A stretch of 64,000 nt of DNA. Source: Streptomyces goshikiensis. GTDB taxonomy: Bacteria; Actinomycetota; Actinomycetes; Streptomycetales; Streptomycetaceae. The stretch is from positions 62,001-126,000 of the forward strand of contig NZ_BMVE01000017.1 of assembly GCF_014650555.1 (NCBI RefSeq), written 5' to 3'. Made by a program: the position numbers and the translations under genes. Below the pieces are notes generated by a model. That model made no database searches, was not told the origin of the DNA, and worked only from the letters and a program-made list of their open reading frames with translations. Positions 16,430 to 25,034 of this stretch are shown here, piece after piece; position 1 is the first letter of the stretch; each line of letters starts with the position of its first letter.

Positions 16430-17830
16430 ATGAACAGGCCGCTCAAGCAGATCCACCTCGCGGCGCACTTCCCCGGGGTCAACAACACCACCGTGTGGAG
16501 CGACCCGGCCGCCGGGAGCCACATCGAGTTCGCCTCGTTCACCCACTTCGCGCGCACCGCCGAGCGGGCGAAGTTCGACTTCCTCTTCCTCGCCGAGGGC
16601 CTGCGGCTGCGCGAACAGGGCGGGCGGATCCACGACTTGGACGTGGTCGGAAGGCCCGACACCTTCACCGTGCTGGCCGCCCTGGCCGCCGTCACCGAAC
16701 ACCTCGGGCTGACCGGCACCATCAGCTCCACCTTCAACGAGCCGTACGAGGTGGCCCGGCAGTTCGCCAGCCTCGATCACCTCTCGGGGGGCCGGGCCGC
16801 CTGGAACGTGGTCACCTCCTGGGACGCCTTCACCGGCGAGAACTTCCGGCGCGGCGGCTTCCTGCCGCGCGACGAGCGGTACGCGCGGGCCCGGGAGTTC
16901 CTGGCGACCGCGCACGAGCTGTTCGACTCGTGGGACGGCGGGGAGATCCTGGCCGACCAGGATTCCGGGGTGTTCCTGCGGGACGCGGGCGCGGGCGCCT
17001 TCGCGCACCGGGGCCCGCACTTCGACATCTCGGGGCACTTCAACGTGCCGCGGAGCCCCCAGGGGCGGCCGGTGATCTTCCAGGCGGGCGATTCCGAGGA
17101 GGGCCGGGAGTTCGCCGCGGCCGACGCGGACGCCGTCTTCAGCCGGTTCGCCTCGCTGGAGGCGGGCCGGGCCTTCTACGCCGACGTCAAGGGCCGGCTC
17201 GCCCGCTACGGCCGCACCCCGGACGAGCTGAAGATCCTGCCCGCGGCCACCTTCGTACTCGGCGACACCGACGCCGAGGCGCGGGAGCTGGCCCGGGAGG
17301 TGCGGCTGAAGCAGGTCAGCGGGGCCACCGCGATCGCGTACCTGGAGCACGTCTGGAACCGTGACCTGTCCGGCTACGACCCGGACGGGCCGCTGCCGGA
17401 GGTCGACCCCGACCCCGGGGAGAACACCATCGCCCTGGGGAGGGCCAGCGTGCGGCAGTTCCGCGACCCGTTCGCGGTGGCCAAGGAGTGGCGGGAGCTG
17501 GCCGCCGCCCGGAACCTGTCGATCCGGGAGCTGGTGATCGAGACCACCGGCCGGCAGTCCTTCATCGGCTCCCCGGCGACCGTCGCGGACTCCATCGACC
17601 ACCTGGTCCAGGAGGACGCGGCCGACGGGTTCATCCTCGTCCCGCACCTCACGCCCGGCGGGCTGGACGCCTTCGCGGACACCGTCGTCCCGCTGCTCCA
17701 GGAGCGCGGGGTGTTCCGCCGCGAGTACACGGGGCGCACCCTGCGCGACCACCTCGGGCTGCGCGAAGCCCCCGGGCCCGCCGCCCCGGGTGCCCTGACC
17801 GCGTCCGGCCGCACTGCCGCCCACCGCTGA
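16430..17830 (+). CDS. NtaA/SnaA/DmoA-family FMN-dependent monooxygenase (CmoJ/YtnJ-like)
   Basis: A 466-residue luciferase-like enzyme of the NtaA group. Family marks include AAHFPGVNNTTVWSDP at the start, FDFLFLAEGL, FNEPYEVARQFASLDHLSGG (core SLDHLSGGRAAWNVVTS), LFDSWDG and PRSPQGRPVIFQAG. Relatives oxygenate EDTA/nitrilotriacetate, dimethyl sulfide, dibenzothiophene sulfone or S-alkyl-cysteine derivatives with FMNH2. Its pairing with an MsnO8-type protein mirrors Bacillus subtilis ytnJ (cmoJ) and ytmO (cmoO) in S-substituted cysteine salvage. Starts at ATG 16430 after GGAAGGA, 19 bases after the previous stop. Confidence 0.87.
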   Translation: MNRPLKQIHLAAHFPGVNNTTVWSDPAAGSHIEFASFTHFARTAERAKFDFLFLAEGLRLREQGGRIHDLDVVGRPDTFTVLAALAAVTEHLGLTGTISSTFNEPYEVARQFASLDHLSGGRAAWNVVTSWDAFTGENFRRGGFLPRDERYARAREFLATAHELFDSWDGGEILADQDSGVFLRDAGAGAFAHRGPHFDISGHFNVPRSPQGRPVIFQAGDSEEGREFAAADADAVFSRFASLEAGRAFYADVKGRLARYGRTPDELKILPAATFVLGDTDAEARELAREVRLKQVSGATAIAYLEHVWNRDLSGYDPDGPLPEVDPDPGENTIALGRASVRQFRDPFAVAKEWRELAAARNLSIRELVIETTGRQSFIGSPATVADSIDHLVQEDAADGFILVPHLTPGGLDAFADTVVPLLQERGVFRREYTGRTLRDHLGLREAPGPAAPGALTASGRTAAHR

Positions 17831-17844
17831 GGAGCGTCCCGACC

Positions 17845-18978
17845 ATGCCCGGTACACCGCTCGGGGTCCTGGACCTCGTACCGATCGCCTCCGGTTCCAC
17901 CGCCGCCGACGCGCTGCGCGCGAGCATCGACCTCGCCCGGCAGGCCGAGCGGTTCGGCTACGCCCGTTATTGGTTCGCCGAGCACCATCTGAACCCGGGT
18001 GTCGCCGGGACCTCCCCGGCCGTGGTGCTGGCGCTGACCGCCTCGGCCACCTCCACGATCCGGCTCGGCTCCGGCGCGGTCCAGCTGGGGCACCGTACGG
18101 CGCTGTCCACCGTCGAGGAGTTCGGGCTGATCGACGCCCTGCACCCGGGGCGGCTGGACCTGGGCCTGGGCCGCTCGGCGGGCCGGCCGCCGCAGCGCAC
18201 CGGACCGCCGCCGAGGCCCGCGCCGGCGGGCGGGTACACGACGGAGAACGGCCTGCGCATCCCGCCGCCGTTCTCCTTCTCCCACCTGCTGGGTCACCCC
18301 CGGGTCGCCCTCCAGGAGCGGTTGCTGAACCTGCCCGGGGCCCACCCGCAGGACTACGCCGAGCAGGTGGGCGACGTACTGGCCCTGCTGCGCGGGGAGT
18401 ACCGGTCGCAGGAGGGGGTGGCGGCGCACGCCGTCCCCGGCGAGGGCGCCGACGTACAGGTGTGGATCCTCGGCAGCAGCGGCGGGGTGAGCGCGCAGAC
18501 GGCCGGGGAGAACGGGCTGCGGTTCGCGGCGAACTACCACGTGAGCCCGGCGAGCGTGCTGGAGGCGGCGGAGGGCTACCGGGCGGCGTTCAAGCCGTCG
18601 GCCGGGCTGGACCGGCCGTATCTGACGGTGTCGGCCGACGTGGTGGTGGCGCCGGACGAGGCGCAGGCGCGGGAGCTGGCCACCGGGTACGCGCCGTGGG
18701 TGCACGGCATCCGTACGGCCGAGGGCGCGATGCCGTTCCCCACGCCGGCCGAGGCGCGGGCGCTGACCCGGTCGTGGACGGCGGCGGACCACGCGCTGGT
18801 CGCGGACCGGGTGGAGACCCGGTTCGTCGGCTCGCCGGGGACGGTCGCCGACCACCTGGAGCGGCTGCGGGACGCCACCGGGGCGGACGAGCTGCTGGTC
18901 ACGACGATCACGCACGGCCACGCCGACCGGGTGCGCTCGTACCGGCTGCTGGCGCGGGAGTGGGCGCGCAGGCAGTAG
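17845..18978 (+). CDS. MsnO8-family LLM oxidoreductase (YtmO/CmoO-like)
   Basis: A 377-residue luciferase-like protein. PLGVLDLVPIASGSTAADAL at the start, RYWFAEHH and AGTSPAVVLALTA mark the MsnO8 group, and FVGSPGTVADHLERL closes the barrel. It probably works with the two preceding monooxygenases on related sulfur compounds. ATG 17845 follows GAGGAG that overlaps the stop of the upstream gene. It is the last gene of the operon; no obvious terminator was seen before the WhiB-like gene 95 bases on. Confidence 0.85.
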   Translation: MPGTPLGVLDLVPIASGSTAADALRASIDLARQAERFGYARYWFAEHHLNPGVAGTSPAVVLALTASATSTIRLGSGAVQLGHRTALSTVEEFGLIDALHPGRLDLGLGRSAGRPPQRTGPPPRPAPAGGYTTENGLRIPPPFSFSHLLGHPRVALQERLLNLPGAHPQDYAEQVGDVLALLRGEYRSQEGVAAHAVPGEGADVQVWILGSSGGVSAQTAGENGLRFAANYHVSPASVLEAAEGYRAAFKPSAGLDRPYLTVSADVVVAPDEAQARELATGYAPWVHGIRTAEGAMPFPTPAEARALTRSWTAADHALVADRVETRFVGSPGTVADHLERLRDATGADELLVTTITHGHADRVRSYRLLAREWARRQ

Positions 18979-19073
18979 CGGCAGCGACGGCGGTGCGTCC
19001 GGGCGGGTTTCGGCGGGCGGTGAGTGGTCACACGCGCAGGAGTGACCGCCGCTTCCCGAGGAAGGGACCTGCC

Positions 19074-19385
19074 ATGACCGACGACACCCGCCTGCCCGGA
19101 CCTGCCGCGCACCACTGGCAGTGGCAGTTGCGCGCGGCGTGCCGGAACCTGGGACCGGAGCCGTTCTTCCACCCCGCCGGTGAGCGGGGCGAGGACCGTG
19201 ACGAACGGGACGAGGCCGCGAAGCGGGTCTGCGCCGGCTGCCCGGTGCGGACGGCCTGTCTGGAACACGCGCTGCGCACCCGGGAGTCCTTCGGCGTCTG
19301 GGGCGGCCTGACGGAGGAGGAGCGGCGCACGCTCCTGACCCGGGCCTCCCGCCGCCGCCGCCCCGAACCCGCAGGCCGGCGCTAG
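19074..19385 (+). CDS. WhiB-family iron-sulfur transcriptional regulator
   Basis: A 103-residue protein with the four cluster cysteines C23, C53, C56 and C62 (CxxC in VCAGCPV), the GVWGG turn at 74-78, and a basic C-terminus (SRRRRPEPAGRR). Wbl proteins bind a [4Fe-4S] cluster and act with the principal sigma factor in development, redox or antibiotic responses. It does not match closely the WblA, WblC or WhiB sequences I remember. The spacing between C23 and C53 is long. ATG 19074 follows GAGGAAGGG, and a terminator follows 10 bases after the stop. It is a single-gene unit. Confidence 0.92.
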   Translation: MTDDTRLPGPAAHHWQWQLRAACRNLGPEPFFHPAGERGEDRDERDEAAKRVCAGCPVRTACLEHALRTRESFGVWGGLTEEERRTLLTRASRRRRPEPAGRR

Positions 19386-19395
19386 GGCTGTCGTG

Positions 19396-19442
19396 ACACC
19401 GCCGCCCGCAGCCGGACGAATCGGCTGCGGGCGGCGGGGTGT
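19396..19442. terminator. Strong terminator after the WhiB-like gene
   Basis: The arms 19399-19414 and 19422-19437 (ccgccgcccgcagccg and its reverse complement) give a perfect 16-bp stem with a 7-base loop, flanked by aca/tgt that can extend it. It sits between the plus-strand WhiB-like gene and the minus-strand Lrp gene and probably serves both. Confidence 0.9.
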
Positions 19443-19485
19443 TGGGGGGCGGGGCCCAGGAGCGGGGCCGTTCAGGCGGTGCCGC

Positions 19486-19941
19486 TCAGGCGGGGGCGCC
19501 CGAGGTGAAGCGGCGCAGCAGCGGGGAGAGGACCAGGACCGACTTGGTGCGCTCCACGAAGGGCTCGCCGGCGATCCGCTCCAGGACCCGCTCGAAGTGC
19601 CTCATGTCGGAGGCGAAGATCTGGACGAGGGCGTCCGCGTCGCCTGTGACGGTCGACGCGGACACCACCTCGGGGTACCGCTCCAACCCTCGCCGGATGT
19701 CGTCGGGCGAGGTGTTGTGGCGACAGTAGATCTCGATGAAGCCCTCGGTCTCCCAGCCCATCGCGGCGGGGTCGACGCGGACGGTGAAGCCGGTGATGGC
19801 TCCCTCGGCCCTCAGCCGGTCCACGCGTCGCTTCACGGCGGGGGCCGAGAGCCCGACCTCGGAGCCGATGTCCGCATAGGAGCGGCGGGCGTCCTCGGCG
19901 AGGGCGTGCACGATGCGTTCGTCGAGATCGTTCAGTCGCAC
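19486..19941 (-). CDS. Lrp/AsnC-family transcriptional regulator
   Basis: A 151-residue regulator. The helix-turn-helix covers residues 1-60 (RLNDLDERIVHALAEDARRS, then SAPAVKRRVDRL), and the RAM ligand-binding domain follows (VSASTVTGDADALVQIF). Such proteins sense amino acids. It begins with GTG 19941, ten bases after the stop of the amino-acid permease, so the two are co-transcribed. It is the best candidate to bind the boxes shared by the permease and davAB upstream regions. Confidence 0.93.
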   Translation of the reverse strand: MRLNDLDERIVHALAEDARRSYADIGSEVGLSAPAVKRRVDRLRAEGAITGFTVRVDPAAMGWETEGFIEIYCRHNTSPDDIRRGLERYPEVVSASTVTGDADALVQIFASDMRHFERVLERIAGEPFVERTKSVLVLSPLLRRFTSGAPA

Positions 19942-19951
19942 TGCGGGTCGA

Positions 19952-21421
19952 TCACTTTTCTGCTGTGACCACTTCTGCCGTGGCCAGTCCGGAGCGGCGG
20001 ATGCCGTACAGGAAGTAGAACACGAGGCCCACGATCATCCAGCCACCGAAGACCATCCACGTGGCCGAATCCAGCTCGAACATCATGTAGGCGCAGGCGA
20101 TGGCGCCCAGGATCGGGGTGACGGGGAAGAGCGCCACCTTGAAGGTGCGCGGCATGTCCGGGCGCGTCCGGCGCAGGATGATGACGGCGACGTTGACCAG
20201 ACCGAAGGCGAACAGGGTGCCGATGCTGGTGGCGTCGGCGAGCTTGCCCAGCGGGATGAAGGCCGCGAGGGTGCCGCAGAACAGGGAGACGATCACGACG
20301 TTGGTGCGCGGGGCGCCGGTCTTCTCGTCGACCTTGGCGAAGACCTTGGGCACCAGACCGTCGCGGGACATCGCGAAGAGGATGCGGGTCTGGCCGTAGA
20401 GGACGGCGAAGACGACGGAGAAGATCGCGACGACGGCGCCGGCGGCGAGGACGACGCCCCAGACGCTGTTGCCGGTCACGTCGGTCATGATCTGGGCGAG
20501 CGCGGCCTCGGTGCCCTCGAAGTCCTTCCACGGCATGGCGCCGACGGCGACGAAGGCGACGAGCACGTAGAGGGCGGTGACGATCGCCAGCGAGAGCATG
20601 ATCGCGCGCGGCAGGTCCTTCTTCGGGTTCTTGGCTTCCTCACCGGCGGTGGAGGCGGCGTCGAAGCCGATGTAGGAGAAGAAGAGGGTGGAGGCGGCGG
20701 CGCTGATGCCGGTGACGCCCAGCGGGGCCAGCGGGGTGTAGTTGCCGGACTTGATGCCCATGACACCGATGCCGATGAAGAGCAGCAGGGTGACGATCTT
20801 CACCCCGACCATGATCGAGTTGACCGTGGCGCTCTCCTTGGCGCCGCGCATCAGGAAGACCATGGAGAGCAGGACGACGACCAGGGCCGGCAGGTTGATG
20901 AACCCGCCCTCGCCCAGCGGCGCGGAGACCGCCTCGGGGACGGTGACGCCTATGGTGCCGTCGAGGAGCTCGTTGAGGTACTGGCCCCAGCCGACGGCGA
21001 CGGCCGCCACGGAGACGGCGTACTCCAGGACCAGGCACCAGCCGCAGATCCAGGCGATGAGCTCGCCCATGGTGGCGTACGCGTACGAGTACGAGGAGCC
21101 GGAGACCGGGACGGAACCGGCCAGCTCGGCGTAGGAGAGCGCCGAGAACAGGGCGGTCAGGCCCGCGAGGATGAAGGAGATCGTCACGGCGGGGCCGGCC
21201 TTGGGGGTGGCGGTGCCGAGGACGACGAAGATGCCGGTGCCCAGGGTGGCGCCGATGCTGATCATGGTCAGCTGCCACATGGTGAGCGAGCGGCGCAGCG
21301 AGCCGCCCTCACCCTGGCCACCCTCGGCGACCATCTGCTCGACCGGCTTGCGGCGCAGCAAAGGGTTCACAGGCTTGCGGGGCTCGGAGGTGAGCGGTGG
21401 CGCCTGGCCGGTTTCGAGCAC
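19952..21421 (-). CDS. APC-superfamily amino-acid permease (cationic amino acid transporter type)
   Basis: A membrane protein of 489 residues with about twelve hydrophobic helices. The first helix carries the substrate-binding GATLGTGIFVVLG, and FSYIGFDAASTAGEEAKNPKKD is the loop typical of CAT/YfnA-type transporters. It starts at GTG 21421 (VLETGQAPPL) after AAAGGAGA. The upstream frame stays open but crosses leader hairpins. It is followed by the Lrp regulator, and the TCGTTGCGCGG motif found before davA also lies upstream of this gene. L-lysine is therefore a reasonable substrate, though not proven. Confidence 0.88.
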   Translation of the reverse strand: MLETGQAPPLTSEPRKPVNPLLRRKPVEQMVAEGGQGEGGSLRRSLTMWQLTMISIGATLGTGIFVVLGTATPKAGPAVTISFILAGLTALFSALSYAELAGSVPVSGSSYSYAYATMGELIAWICGWCLVLEYAVSVAAVAVGWGQYLNELLDGTIGVTVPEAVSAPLGEGGFINLPALVVVLLSMVFLMRGAKESATVNSIMVGVKIVTLLLFIGIGVMGIKSGNYTPLAPLGVTGISAAASTLFFSYIGFDAASTAGEEAKNPKKDLPRAIMLSLAIVTALYVLVAFVAVGAMPWKDFEGTEAALAQIMTDVTGNSVWGVVLAAGAVVAIFSVVFAVLYGQTRILFAMSRDGLVPKVFAKVDEKTGAPRTNVVIVSLFCGTLAAFIPLGKLADATSIGTLFAFGLVNVAVIILRRTRPDMPRTFKVALFPVTPILGAIACAYMMFELDSATWMVFGGWMIVGLVFYFLYGIRRSGLATAEVVTAEK

Positions 21422-21660
21422 GGGGGGTCTCCTTTGACACTGCGGGTGGGGATAAGGCATCGACCGCAGCGGTCCTGAGCAGGAGCAGGCGTGCGCGAAG
21501 CGCGCCTGGGCATGGGGGACCGCCGAGCAGGCGGTCCACGCCACTCCACGTACAGCGAGTGAGCCTACGAGCTGAGTGATAGCGCCCGTAATGCACCATC
21601 CTTGCACATTGCCGAACGATCGTTGCGCGGATCTGTCCCAGATGGCCCTTTGTTGCGCGC
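21422..21660 (-). promoter_or_regulatory. Structured leader and Lrp-type boxes upstream of the permease
   Basis: Near the gene a perfect hairpin GGACCGCC-gagca-GGCGGTCC (21517-21537) and a second one around 21487-21507 suggest a structured 5' leader. Farther up lie TCGTTGCGCGG (21620-21630, exact match to the davA upstream region) and TTGTTGCGCGC (21650-21660). The rest of the space up to the divergent SGNH gene at 21828 shows GC-rich DNA with nothing else recognised. Confidence 0.55.
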
Positions 21661-21827
21661 GGATGATCGATCACTGCGCGGTCACTCTCGGCTCCCTTTT
21701 CCTGACGCCCGCCGGCCGCGGCGCACCGCGGCGCCCCCGGCGGTCGAACCGGCTCCGGGCGGGGTACGGAAGAACCGGGCGGCCCGGGAGCGGCACGGCA
21801 GCCGTACCCGACGAGCGGAGGCGATGC

Positions 21828-22844
21828 GTGAGACCACTGAGCGGCGCGGAGGACCCGTGGCAGGACCCCGGGCCGTTCCTGCGCGGGGTCGCCTGGCTCG
21901 ACGGCGGGCGTCCCGTCCGGGCCGACCCGGCCGACACCATGCGACTGCCCTGGGACACCGGCGAGCGGGCCACCCTGCCCATCGGCGTCCGGCTGGAATT
22001 CACCGCCGGGACGGCCCGGGCCGTGGAGATCCACTACCGGGCCACCGTCCCCGGCCCCACCGACGCACTGCGCGACCTCGCGCACGGCTTCGCCCTGTGG
22101 AACCGGCACGGCCGCCTCGACGAGGTGTACACCGAACCGGCCGCCGAGTCCGTCGTGCGCATCGGACTCCCGCCCCGGCACGGCCCGTTCACCGTCCACC
22201 CGCCCGAGAGCCAGGGCCCGCTGATCCTCGGCCTGCGCGGCATCGGCGGCTCCCTCTCCCCCGCCCCGGCCGCCCCGCGCTGGGTGGTGCACGGGGACTC
22301 CATCACCGAGGGCTGGTGGTCCACCCGCCCCGCGCACGGCTGGCCCGCCGTCACCGGCCGGGCGCTCGGCTGGGACACCGTCAACCTCGGGTACGCGGGC
22401 GCCGCGCGCGGGGAGCTCGCCACCGCCGAGCAGCTCGCCGGACTCCCCGCCGACGTCCTGACGCTCGCCTTCGGCACCAACTGCTGGTCCCGCGTGCCCC
22501 ATTCGGCGCCCCTGCTGTACGAGACCACGCGCGCGTTCCTCGACCTGCTGCGCCAGGGCCACCCCAGGACCCCGGTGCTGCTCGTCTCCCCCGTACTGCG
22601 CCCCGACGCCGAACGCACCCCGAACAAGCTCGGCGCCACCCTGGGCGCCCTGCGGGACGCCATGGAGCGCGCCGTCCGCGACCGGACGGCCGCCGGGGAC
22701 TCCTTCCTCGCCCTGCTTCCGGGGCGTGACCTGCTGGGACCCGAGCACCTCGCCGACGGACTGCACCCCAACGACTCCGGACACCAGGTCCTCGGCCTCG
22801 CTGTGGCCACGGCCCTGCGGCGGTCCGGGTTCGACGGAACGTGA
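21828..22844 (+). CDS. SGNH/GDSL-family hydrolase
   Basis: A 338-residue esterase-like protein. The C-terminal two thirds form an SGNH domain: block I VVHGDSITEGW with nucleophile S158, block III AFGTNCW, and block V DGLHPNDSGH with catalytic Asp and His. The N-terminal part (about residues 1-145) looks like a beta-rich accessory domain, as in carbohydrate-acting acetyl esterases. No signal peptide is evident. It starts at GTG 21828 after GGAGG. It is divergent from the permease gene; the substrate is unknown. Confidence 0.83.
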   Translation: MRPLSGAEDPWQDPGPFLRGVAWLDGGRPVRADPADTMRLPWDTGERATLPIGVRLEFTAGTARAVEIHYRATVPGPTDALRDLAHGFALWNRHGRLDEVYTEPAAESVVRIGLPPRHGPFTVHPPESQGPLILGLRGIGGSLSPAPAAPRWVVHGDSITEGWWSTRPAHGWPAVTGRALGWDTVNLGYAGAARGELATAEQLAGLPADVLTLAFGTNCWSRVPHSAPLLYETTRAFLDLLRQGHPRTPVLLVSPVLRPDAERTPNKLGATLGALRDAMERAVRDRTAAGDSFLALLPGRDLLGPEHLADGLHPNDSGHQVLGLAVATALRRSGFDGT

Positions 22845-22957
22845 GTGAGACAGCGCACAGCGCCCGCGCTGAACACCCCGGCCCCCTCACCCCGTGTTCT
22901 GCACGAAGTCGGCGCGGCCCCGGTCGCGGCACGAGAGACAGCACACGGGAGAACACG

Positions 22958-23974
22958 ATGGGCATCAAGCGCGGAACCACCCTGGCGGCCGTGGCAGCGG
23001 TCGTCGCCCTCACGGCGACGGCCTGTGGCGGGGACGACTACAAGGCGGCGGACGCCGCCCAGCCCGTCGCGGCCGCCTCTCCCCAGTCGAACCAGTCGAA
23101 GTCAGGGGACTACGGCTACGAGACCCCGGCGAGCAGCGCCGCGGGCGTCGGCGCCAAGTCCGCCGCCGGGCAGCTGGCGGTCGCCGACAACGAGAAGATC
23201 GGCTCCTTCCTCGCCGACAGCTCCGGGCGCACCCTCTACCGCTTCGACAAGGACACCGCCAAGCCCCCGAAGTCCAACTGCGAGGGCGACTGCGAGAAGA
23301 CCTGGCCCGTGGTCGTGGCCGGCGACGCCACCGCCGCCGCCGGCATGGACCCGTCGCTGCTCGGCGAGGTCGTCCGCGGCGACGGCACCAAGCAGCTGAC
23401 GATCGCCGGCTGGCCCGCGTACCGCTACAGCAAGGACGCCAAGGCGGGCGACGTCAACGGCCAGGGCGTCGGCGGCGTCTGGTTCGCGTTCGCCCCCGAC
23501 GGCAAGAAGGCCTCCAAGGCGGCCCCGTCCGCATCGGCAGCCCCGTCCGCGTCGGCCGCCCCGTCCGCGTCGGCGGCCCCGTCCGCATCGGCCACCCCGG
23601 AGGCGCCCGCCGAGGGCCAGGACGGACGGCTGAGCGTCGCCAAGGACCCGAAGCTCGGCGACCACATCGTCGACGGCAAGGGCATGACCGTCTACCGGTT
23701 CAAGCCGGACACCGCCTGGCCGATGGTCTCCAAGTGCACCGGCGACTGCCTGGTCAAGTGGCCGGCGGTGGCCCCGGCGGAGAAGGGCGAGGGCATCATC
23801 GAGAAGAACTACCTGGTGCTCGACCGCCCGGACGGCAAGAAGCAGCAGACGGTCAACTGCTGGCCCGTCTACACCTTCAGCGGTGACAAGAAGCCGGGCG
23901 ACACCAACGGCCAGGGTGTCGGCGGCACCTGGTACGCCGTTGCCCCCGACGGCAAGCCCATCACCGTCAAGTAG
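22958..23974 (+). CDS. SCO0930-family secreted lipoprotein with two tandem COG4315 domains
   Basis: A 338-residue lipoprotein. The signal sequence ends in the lipobox LTATAC, giving an acylated Cys near residue 22. Two repeats of the same domain follow (about 70-180 and 225-335). Each contains GRTLYRF/GMTVYRF, CxGDCxxxWPxV, and a GQGVGGxWxAxAPDGK ending. They are joined by an Ala-Pro-Ser linker of four APSASA-like units. The CxGDC cysteines and Trp suggest a small exposed beta-domain; function is unknown beyond cell-surface location. ATG 22958 follows GGGAGAA. Confidence 0.9.
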   Translation: MGIKRGTTLAAVAAVVALTATACGGDDYKAADAAQPVAAASPQSNQSKSGDYGYETPASSAAGVGAKSAAGQLAVADNEKIGSFLADSSGRTLYRFDKDTAKPPKSNCEGDCEKTWPVVVAGDATAAAGMDPSLLGEVVRGDGTKQLTIAGWPAYRYSKDAKAGDVNGQGVGGVWFAFAPDGKKASKAAPSASAAPSASAAPSASAAPSASATPEAPAEGQDGRLSVAKDPKLGDHIVDGKGMTVYRFKPDTAWPMVSKCTGDCLVKWPAVAPAEKGEGIIEKNYLVLDRPDGKKQQTVNCWPVYTFSGDKKPGDTNGQGVGGTWYAVAPDGKPITVK

Positions 23975-23984
23975 CCGTCCGCGG

Positions 23985-24012
23985 GGCCGGCCGGCCCCCC
24001 TTCCGGCCGGCC
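23985..24012 (+). terminator. Terminator after the lipoprotein gene
   Basis: GGCCGGCCGG (23985-23994) pairs perfectly with CCGGCCGGCC (24003-24012) around an 8-base loop ending in tt, eleven bases after the stop codon. Confidence 0.8.
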
Positions 24013-24149
24013 TCCCGGACTTCCCCCGCCCGCCCGGTCACCCGCCGGGCCCGCCCCCCACGCCCGATCGCGCGGCCCTCGCCCTACCTCCCCCGGGGCG
24101 GGGGCCGCGCACCGTTCCGCCGCGGCGGGCCACTGCCTACACTCCCCCC

Positions 24150-24995
24150 ATGCTGCGCGTACTGGCCGTCGACGACGAGAAGCCGCTCCTGGAGGAACTC
24201 CTCTACCTGCTGCGCTCCGACCCCCGGGTGCACAGTGCCGAGGGGGCCTCGGACGCCACCGAGGCGCTGCGCCGGGTCACCCGGGCGCTGGAGAGCGGCC
24301 CCGAGGGCCCCGACCGCATCGACGTGGTCTTCCTCGACATCCACATGGCCGGGCTGACCGGGCTGGACATCGCCCGGCTGCTGGCCGGGTTCGCGCGGCC
24401 GCCGCTGATCGTGTTCGTCACCGCCCACGAGGGTTTCGCCGTACAGGCCTTCGACCTCAAGGCCGTGGACTACGTACTCAAGCCGGTGCGCCCGGAGCGG
24501 CTGGCCGAGGCCGTCCGGCGGGCCTGCGCACAGCTGGGCGGGCCGGCCGGGGCGCCGGTACGGAGCCAGGCGGCCGCGGGCGCCCGGCCCGCGCCGCAGC
24601 CGCCGCAGCCGCCCCTGTCGCCACACCGCGCCGTTCCCGAGGTCACCGTCGCCGACCGGGCCGCCGACCAGATCGCCGTCGAGCTGGGCGGGGTCACCCG
24701 CTTCGTGGCGATCGCCGACATCGCGTACGTCGAGGCCCAGGGCGACTACGCCCGCCTCCACACCGACGGGGGCAGCCACCTGGTGCGGATCCCGCTGTCC
24801 ACGCTGGAGCAGCGCTGGGCGGCGCGCGGGTTCGTCCGGATCCACCGCCGCCACCTGGTGGCGCTGGGCCGGATCGACGAGCTCCGGCTGGACGCGGGCA
24901 CCACCAGCGTCCGGGTCGGGGCGGCGGAGCTCCAGGTCAGCCGGCGCCACGCCCGGGAGCTGCGGGACCTGCTGATGCGGCACGCGACGGGCTGA
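24150..24995 (+). CDS. LytTR-family response regulator
   Basis: A 281-residue regulator. The receiver domain (1-125) has the acidic pair D8-D9, phospho-acceptor D63 (VFLDIHM) and K111 (VLKPVRP). After a Pro/Ala-rich linker (about 127-165) comes a LytTR DNA-binding domain (about 172-281) with YVEAQGDYARLHT, RIHRRHLV and the closing SRRHARELRDLL. No ribosome site precedes ATG 24150, but TACACT at 24138-24143 is a good -10, so the message is probably leaderless. Its likely partner is the LytS-type kinase at 29547-30782, which lacks an adjacent regulator. Confidence 0.92.
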   Translation: MLRVLAVDDEKPLLEELLYLLRSDPRVHSAEGASDATEALRRVTRALESGPEGPDRIDVVFLDIHMAGLTGLDIARLLAGFARPPLIVFVTAHEGFAVQAFDLKAVDYVLKPVRPERLAEAVRRACAQLGGPAGAPVRSQAAAGARPAPQPPQPPLSPHRAVPEVTVADRAADQIAVELGGVTRFVAIADIAYVEAQGDYARLHTDGGSHLVRIPLSTLEQRWAARGFVRIHRRHLVALGRIDELRLDAGTTSVRVGAAELQVSRRHARELRDLLMRHATG

Positions 24996-25000
24996 CCGCC

Positions 25001-25034
25001 CGGCCGGCCTGCTGCCCCTCGCGTCAGCCGGCCG
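25001..25034. terminator. Convergent terminator-like inverted repeat
   Basis: CGGCCGGC (25001-25008) and GCCGGCCG (25027-25034) pair across an 18-base loop. The right arm overlaps the last codons of the methyltransferase gene. It lies between two convergent genes. Confidence 0.5.
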
